A DNA stretch of 27,943 nt from JAVBKA01 sp031546715. GTDB lineage: Bacteria; Bacillota; Clostridia; Oscillospirales; UBA929. Below the pieces are notes generated by a model that saw nothing but the letters and a program-made list of their open reading frames with translations, did no database searches and had not been told where the DNA came from. A program made the translations under genes and the position numbers. The stretch spans positions 1 through 27,943 of the forward strand of contig JAVBKA010000135.1 in NCBI GenBank assembly GCA_031546715.1, read 5' to 3'. This document shows, piece after piece, positions 23,145-27,943 of this stretch (position 1 is the stretch's first letter; each line of letters begins with the position of its first letter).

Positions 23145-24535
23145 TTAACGATATTTTGCATGAAGAATGCGGCGTATTTGGCACTTCATCCCCACCAGAC
23201 ACTGACTTTCAAGCCGCCTACAGCTCATATACCGCACTTTTTGCTCTACAACACAGAGGTCAGCACTCAGCGGGTATTGCAGTCAGTGACGGGAAAAAAA
23301 TAAGTTACAAAAAAGGCGATGGTCTTGTTCATGAAGTGTTTGACGGTAAAAGTCTGGAGCTTCTTCATGGGCACGAGTCTATCAGCCATGTCCGTTATGC
23401 TTCGAAACAAGGTACGTCAGGCGTAAACGCTCAACCCATCGTCATTTCCCACGGTGGCGATGAAATTGCCCTGTGCTTCAACGGTGCACTGACTAACTCC
23501 CATCATTTACGCGCAGAAACCGAGGAGCGGGGCGGAATTTTCCAAACCACTGGTGACGCGGAAATTATGCTCTACATAATCGTCAGAGCATTTTTGAAAA
23601 CAGGCTCATTGGAATCGGCTGTACTTATTGCAATGCGTGAGCTTCAAGGTGCGTTTTCTATTTTAATTCTCACTAAAAACAAAATGATAGCCATGCGCGA
23701 CCCTCACGGTTTCCGCCCCTTGTGCGTCGGCAAACTTGGCAGCTCCATGATAGTCGCCTCGGAAAGCTGCGGCCTTGACTCAATTGGTGCTGTCATGCTC
23801 CGTGATGTCGCCCCCGGCGAGGTTTTAGTTTTTGAACAGGGCAAAATGCGCTCCTTAGACAGCGGAATCAAGGCTTCGGAATCTCTTTGCATATTTGAAC
23901 ATATTTACTTCGCCCGACCAGACAGCGTAATTGACGGCGTTTCTGTAGAGCTTGCAAGGCAGGAGGCTGGTCGCTGTCTCGGCAGAGTTGATATGGAGGA
24001 TGGCGACTTTCTGCCCGACATTGTCATCGGTGTTCCAGATTCTGGTCTTTCAGCCGCCTTGGGTTATTCTCAGCAAACAGGAGTGCCCTACGCCAACGGC
24101 TTCATTAAAAACCGCTACATAGGACGAACCTTTATCCAAAGCTCACAGGGGCAGCGTGAGCAATCCGTCCGCATTAAGCTCAACGCAATGTCAAGTGTTG
24201 TAAAAGGCAAGCGTGTTATGATGATTGACGATTCCATCGTCAGAGGAACTACAATTGCCCATATTGTTTCCATTCTTAGAGAGGCAGGTGCAAAGGAAGT
24301 CCATTTCAGAATATCCTCGCCGCCCTTTAAATACCCTTGCTTCTTCGGAACAGACATACCCAGCAGAGACCAGTTAATAGCAAACCGAATGACTGTTGAC
24401 GAAATCGCTAGAAAATTTGACATTGACAGCCTGAAATATTTGCGATTTAGTGACCTAGATAAAATCTCCGCAGGACTAACCTGCGGCTACTGTCACGCAT
24501 GTTTTTCGGGAAAATACTCACTGCCAATACAATAG
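23141..24535 (+). CDS. purF: Amidophosphoribosyltransferase, [4Fe-4S] type
   Basis: 464 residues. It catalyses the first step of purine synthesis (PRPP + Gln to phosphoribosylamine). A nine-residue propeptide precedes C10 (EEC-GVFG), the N-terminal nucleophile of the glutaminase domain, as in B. subtilis PurF. HVRYASKQGTSG, NAQP and CFNGALTN follow; the PRPP loop reads MMIDDSIVRGTT. Four cysteines, C250, C400, C448 and C451, correspond in position to the iron-sulfur ligands of the Bacillus enzyme, so an oxygen-sensitive [4Fe-4S] form is inferred. It overlaps purE by four bases and is followed by a 240-base gap occupied by a long inverted repeat. Confidence 0.96.
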   Translation: MINDILHEECGVFGTSSPPDTDFQAAYSSYTALFALQHRGQHSAGIAVSDGKKISYKKGDGLVHEVFDGKSLELLHGHESISHVRYASKQGTSGVNAQPIVISHGGDEIALCFNGALTNSHHLRAETEERGGIFQTTGDAEIMLYIIVRAFLKTGSLESAVLIAMRELQGAFSILILTKNKMIAMRDPHGFRPLCVGKLGSSMIVASESCGLDSIGAVMLRDVAPGEVLVFEQGKMRSLDSGIKASESLCIFEHIYFARPDSVIDGVSVELARQEAGRCLGRVDMEDGDFLPDIVIGVPDSGLSAALGYSQQTGVPYANGFIKNRYIGRTFIQSSQGQREQSVRIKLNAMSSVVKGKRVMMIDDSIVRGTTIAHIVSILREAGAKEVHFRISSPPFKYPCFFGTDIPSRDQLIANRMTVDEIARKFDIDSLKYLRFSDLDKISAGLTCGYCHACFSGKYSLPIQ

Positions 24536-24580
24536 ACTTGTTCGATTACCTGTTCCTGCTTCTATAGTGCCATGAAGCCC

Positions 24581-24688
24581 GACCACCCCGTCGCTGCGCG
24601 CCACCCCTCCACAGAGGGGAATTTAAGAGCTAACGCACGCCTTATTCCCCTCTGTGGAGGGGTGCCAACCGCAGTTGGCGGGGTGGTC
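24581..24688. repeat. Long nested inverted repeat (MITE/REP-like) between purF and purM
   Basis: Perfect 21-base arms, 24602-24622 and 24644-24664, with outer arms GACCACCCCG (24581-24590) and CGGGGTGGTC (24679-24688). Each 21-base arm is itself nearly self-complementary (CCCCTC..GAGGGG). The segment is far more G+C-rich at its arms than the surrounding gap and has no coding frame. Gapped, nested palindromes of this sort are typical of dispersed non-autonomous elements in Clostridia; only one copy is in the window, so its repetitive nature is inferred. As RNA it would form a very stable stem within the purF-purM transcript. Confidence 0.72.
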
Positions 24689-24775
24689 GCCCAAGCCGCC
24701 AATTGCAGTAAATGGTTACCGAACTAGCCTAATAAACCAGTAGCACCCCAATTCATAATATGAGGTGAGCCAGAT

Positions 24776-25747
24776 ATGAACAACAGCTATAAAGATTCCG
24801 GCGTTGATGTTGAAGCAGGTTATAAAGCCGTTGAGCTTATGAAGAAATCAGTGGAATCCACGTATACAAAGGGCGTTATCGGCGGAATCGGCGGTTTTGG
24901 CGGAATGTTTGAGCCAGATTTAACGGACATGACTCGACCGTGCTTTGTCAGCGGTACTGACGGCGTGGGAACCAAGCTAAAGCTTGCGTTTATGGCTGAT
25001 AAGCATGATACTGTGGGCATTGACTGCGTTGCCATGTGCGCAAATGACGTTGCCTGTGCAGGTGCAAAGCCGCTGTTTTTCCTAGATTACATCGCCTGCG
25101 GGAAAAACGAGCCTTCAAGAATTGCGTCCATTGTATCAGGCGTCGCCGAGGGCTGCCGTCAGGCAGGAGCTGCGCTTATCGGCGGTGAAACCGCTGAAAT
25201 GCCAGGGTTTTATCCCGAAAATGAGTACGACCTTGCAGGTTTTTGTGTGGGTATGGTTGACTTTGATAAGAAAATTGACGGTTCAACCATTCGCCAAGGC
25301 GACGTTTTAATCGGCATCCCCTCCTCTGGCGCACATTCCAACGGCTTCTCCCTGATTCGCAAGCTGTTCCCCAATCCCTCGGACGAGCTTTTGCTCCAAC
25401 TTTTAACCCCCACCAAAATATACGTCAAGGACATAGCCGCTCTCCAACAAATCGCCGTGATTAAAGGACTGGCGCATATTACAGGCGGCGGCTGGATTGA
25501 AAACATTCCAAGAATGCTCCCCGCTGGACTACACGCAGTTATGACTAAACCTGTATCCCCTGCCCCAGAGCTGTTTTGCCGTATTCAACGCGAGGGCGGC
25601 ATTCCTGAGCAGGATATGTACAACACCTTTAATATGGGCGTGGGCTTGGTTGCATGTGTGTCAAGGGCTGACGCTGAAAAAACCGCATACCCTGTCATCG
25701 GAGAGGTTGCAGAAGGAAGCGTTACCCATGGTATAAAGCTGTGGTAA
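24776..25747 (+). CDS. purM: Phosphoribosylformylglycinamidine cyclo-ligase (AIR synthetase)
   Basis: 323 residues, slightly shorter than the usual ~340. It makes AIR from FGAM with ATP. Family motifs: SYKDSGVDVEAGY at the N-terminus, GGIGGFGGMF, SGTDGVGTKLKLA, GIDCVAMCANDVACAGAKPLFFLDY, GCRQAGAALIGGETAEMPGFY, and HITGGGWIENIPRMLP near the C-terminus with FNMGVG. GAGGTGA precedes the ATG. It overlaps purN by seven bases. It is separated from purF by the inverted repeat. Confidence 0.96.
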   Translation: MNNSYKDSGVDVEAGYKAVELMKKSVESTYTKGVIGGIGGFGGMFEPDLTDMTRPCFVSGTDGVGTKLKLAFMADKHDTVGIDCVAMCANDVACAGAKPLFFLDYIACGKNEPSRIASIVSGVAEGCRQAGAALIGGETAEMPGFYPENEYDLAGFCVGMVDFDKKIDGSTIRQGDVLIGIPSSGAHSNGFSLIRKLFPNPSDELLLQLLTPTKIYVKDIAALQQIAVIKGLAHITGGGWIENIPRMLPAGLHAVMTKPVSPAPELFCRIQREGGIPEQDMYNTFNMGVGLVACVSRADAEKTAYPVIGEVAEGSVTHGIKLW

Positions 25748-26340
25748 AAATCGGCGTTTTGGTTTCAGGCTCAGGTACTAATTTGCAAGCCTTGATTGAC
25801 AAGCAAGAGCTTTTCCCCCAAGGGCGACTAAGTCTTGTACTGTCCTCCAATCCCGATGCCTACGCTCTCACTCGGGCAAGAAATGCGCATATCGACACCG
25901 CCGTTCTTGAGCCGTCAAATTTTTTGGACAGAGCCGCATATACCGAAGCAATAGTCAGCGCACTTAAGGAAAAAGACATTGACTTGGTGGTTTTTGCGGG
26001 CTTTATGTACATTTTATCCCCTTATTTCTGCTCTGCCTATGAAAACCGCGCCATAAATATCCACCCAGCACTGATTCCCTCCTTTTGTGGAAAGGGCTAT
26101 TACGGCTTACGGGTGCATAAGGCGGCACTTGATTACGGCGTCAAGGTCACAGGCGCAACTGTCCATATAGTGACCTCTGGAGCAGATGAAGGTCCGATTA
26201 TCTGCCAAAAGGCAATCGACATTTTGGATGATGATACGCCTGAAAGCTTGCAGAAGCGTGTCATGGAACAATGCGAATGGGAGCTGTTACCCAAGGCTGT
26301 TTCCATTATGGTTTCGTCAAATTTAACTAAAAAACAATAG
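25741..26340 (+). CDS. purN: Phosphoribosylglycinamide formyltransferase (GART)
   Basis: 199 residues from a GTG start overlapping the purM stop by seven bases; no separate ribosome site, so coupled translation is likely. It formylates GAR using 10-formyl-THF. N-terminal VLVSGSGTNLQALID; catalytic INIHPALIPSF with N106 and H108 at the same numbers as the E. coli enzyme; third catalytic residue D149 in GADEGPII. The loop SFCGKGYYGLRVH is the variant with Cys-Gly-Lys-Gly commonly seen in Firmicutes. Confidence 0.95.
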   Translation: MVKIGVLVSGSGTNLQALIDKQELFPQGRLSLVLSSNPDAYALTRARNAHIDTAVLEPSNFLDRAAYTEAIVSALKEKDIDLVVFAGFMYILSPYFCSAYENRAINIHPALIPSFCGKGYYGLRVHKAALDYGVKVTGATVHIVTSGADEGPIICQKAIDILDDDTPESLQKRVMEQCEWELLPKAVSIMVSSNLTKKQ

Positions 26341-26370
26341 CAAATTTAACAGTCTGTTCTCAAACCAAGG

Positions 26371-26399
26371 TTGCAAACTTGTACTTTCTGTGATATACT
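26371..26399 (+). promoter_or_regulatory. SigmaA-like promoter in front of purH
   Basis: TTGCAA (26371-26376), a 17-base spacer and TATACT (26394-26399), in the 81-base gap between purN and purH. The predicted start lies only ~15 bases before the ATG, giving a very short leader that includes the GAGGAGGGAGGG ribosome site. Confidence 0.6.
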
Positions 26400-26421
26400 C
26401 GCTGAGGAGGGAGGGCTTCTA

Positions 26422-27943
26422 ATGAAGAAACGAGCATTATTCAGTGTGTCCGACAAAACAGGTGTTGTAGATTTTGCACGCAGAGTTCATGCGCTGGGTT
26501 ATGAAATAATTTCTACAGGAGGAACTCAGAAGGCTCTTGAAGACGGGGACGTTCCCGTTGTCAATGTCTCCAAAATCACTGGCTTCCCTGAGTGCCTCGA
26601 CGGTCGGCTCAAAACACTGCACCCTGTTGTCCACGGGGGCATACTTGCAATGCGCAGCAATCCCGACCATATGGCGCAAATCGAATTGCTGGGAATCGAG
26701 CCAATCGACATTGTGGTAATTAACCTATACCCCTTTAAGCAAACCATTCTCAGAGAGGATGTTAAGCTTGAGGAGGCAATTGAAAATATTGACATCGGCG
26801 GTCCTACGATGATACGTTCTGCGGCTAAGAATTGGCAGGATGTAGTTGTTGTGGTCAATCCCAGCGACTATAGCGGCGTCTTGCAAGAGCTTGAAAACGG
26901 CGGCGTTTCCCATGAAGCAAAGTTCCGCCTTGCTCAAAAGGTCTTTGAGCACACCGCTCACTATGACGCACTTATAGCCGATTATTTCCGCCGTGAATCG
27001 CACTTACCGTACCCTGACACTATAACTCTTACTTATGAAAAGCAGCAGGATTTGCGTTACGGCGAAAACCCTCACCAGTCCGCTGTCTTTTACCGTGAAA
27101 TCGGCGGAATACAAGGCTCTCTTGTAGAGGCCGAGCAGCTTCACGGCAAAGAGCTGTCCTTTTGCAATATTAATGACGCCGCAGGAGCTATCGCCTTGTT
27201 AAAGGAATTTACAGAGCCATGCGCCGTTGCCGTTAAGCACGCTACCCCATGCGGTGTGGGTCTTGGAAGCACTATTTTTGAGGCTTATAAGAACGCTCAC
27301 GACGCCGACCCTGTTTCCATTTTTGGCGGTATAGTGGCGTTAAACCGAACCTGCGACGCTGAAACCGCCGCGGAAATCTCAAAAATCTTTCTAGAAATTG
27401 TCCTCGCTCCGTCTTATACCGATGAAGCAATTGAAATTATTGCGAAAAAGAAGAATATCCGCATTCTGCTTTTAGAGAATATTGCGATGCCGTGCAGTGC
27501 CGAAGCTATTGATATTAAAAAGGTGCAAGGCGGTCTTCTGGTTCAAAGCGTCGATGATAAGCATGTGTCTGAGCTTAAGTGCGTTACTGAAAGAGCACCC
27601 ACTGAGGACGAGCTTAAGAACTTAGAGTTTGCATGGAAAATTTGCAAGCATGTCAAAAGCAATGCCATCGTGCTGGCAAAAAATAATCGCTCTGTAGGCA
27701 TTGGACCGGGACAAACTAACCGTGTCACTGCCTTAGAGCTTGCTGTTCGTTATGCAGGTGAAAATGCGGCTGGGTCAGTCATGGCTTCCGATGCGTTTTT
27801 CCCGTTTAGCGATTGTGTGGAGCTTGCTGTGCGAGCTGGAGTAACTGCAATCATTCAGCCGGGCGGCTCAATCCGTGACCAAGATTCAATTGACGAGTGC
27901 AACAAGGCAGGACTTGCCATGGTTTTTACCGGTATGAGACATT
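26422..27943 (+). CDS. purH: Bifunctional AICAR transformylase/IMP cyclohydrolase (3' end cut by window edge)
   Basis: 507 codons from ATG 26422 to the right edge without a stop. The last visible residues, AMVFTGMRH, are the usual PurH ending, so only a few codons are missing. It performs the last two steps to IMP. The N-terminal MGS-like IMP cyclohydrolase domain (~1-130) begins RALFSVSDKTG and contains ISTGGTQKA, TGFPECLDGRLKTLHP and a Leu-Tyr-Pro-Phe (NLYPF) stretch; the AICAR transformylase domain shows LRYGENPHQ, KHATPCGVG (K272, H273), SIFGG, IGPGQTNRV, SDAFFPFSD and the closing PGGSIRDQDSIDECN. The KH-x-T-PCG spelling differs from the commoner KH-x-NPCG; the eukaryotic enzyme also varies here. 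A very strong GAGGAGGGAGGG precedes the ATG. Confidence 0.96.
   Translation, partial: MKKRALFSVSDKTGVVDFARRVHALGYEIISTGGTQKALEDGDVPVVNVSKITGFPECLDGRLKTLHPVVHGGILAMRSNPDHMAQIELLGIEPIDIVVINLYPFKQTILREDVKLEEAIENIDIGGPTMIRSAAKNWQDVVVVVNPSDYSGVLQELENGGVSHEAKFRLAQKVFEHTAHYDALIADYFRRESHLPYPDTITLTYEKQQDLRYGENPHQSAVFYREIGGIQGSLVEAEQLHGKELSFCNINDAAGAIALLKEFTEPCAVAVKHATPCGVGLGSTIFEAYKNAHDADPVSIFGGIVALNRTCDAETAAEISKIFLEIVLAPSYTDEAIEIIAKKKNIRILLLENIAMPCSAEAIDIKKVQGGLLVQSVDDKHVSELKCVTERAPTEDELKNLEFAWKICKHVKSNAIVLAKNNRSVGIGPGQTNRVTALELAVRYAGENAAGSVMASDAFFPFSDCVELAVRAGVTAIIQPGGSIRDQDSIDECNKAGLAMVFTGMRH

Overview
The window looks like a chromosomal segment of an anaerobic, low-to-moderate G+C Firmicute, most likely class Clostridia. 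The reasons are strong GGAGG-type ribosome sites, sigmaA-like promoters, a [4Fe-4S]-type PurF, Gram-positive envelope genes (csaB next to a DUF5693 membrane protein), walJ next to rlmH, and lipoproteins with classic lipoboxes. No rRNA, tRNA, CRISPR array, transposase or prophage gene was recognised.

Layout. (1) 1-3004, minus: a large hybrid sensor histidine kinase that runs off the left edge. (2) 3358-4263: a divergent DUF4846 lipoprotein. (3) 4470-6993: a tight run murA-walJ-rlmH (peptidoglycan precursor synthesis, an MBL-fold nuclease-like protein, 23S rRNA methylation). (4) 7045-12398: a zinc-ribbon/DUF2007 protein, phosphohexomutase, typA (TTG start) and a membrane GT2 glycosyltransferase (TTG start). 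The gaps here hold two full copies and one apparent partial copy of a structured intergenic repeat. (5) 12499-14732: a ThuA-like protein converging on an AT-rich lipoprotein gene of unknown function, with a perfect 12-bp hairpin between them. (6) 15061-17502: glycogen phosphorylase behind a near-consensus promoter. (7) 17501-17665, minus: a candidate ~165-nt non-coding RNA with its own promoter and terminator. (8) 17705-22603: rpe, DUF5693 protein, csaB and a TuaH-like glycosyltransferase, closely packed. (9) 22635 to the right edge: purine genes purE-purF-purM-purN-purH. A long inverted repeat interrupts purF/purM and a promoter precedes purH; purH lacks only its last few codons.

How the genes work together. 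The pur block covers several steps from PRPP to IMP: PurF (step 1), PurN (GAR formylation), PurM (AIR synthesis), PurE (N5-CAIR mutase) and PurH (last two steps). purC, purD, purL/Q/S, purK and purB are not in the window. The csaB/DUF5693/glycosyltransferase group together with murA and the GT2 enzyme points to cell-wall polymer synthesis; CsaB-type pyruvylation normally serves to anchor S-layer-homology proteins. Phosphohexomutase and glycogen phosphorylase link sugar-1-phosphates to glycolysis.

Most of the window is housekeeping. The least explained parts are the structured intergenic repeat family (6996-11427), the candidate minus-strand RNA between glgP and rpe, and the two lipoprotein genes.
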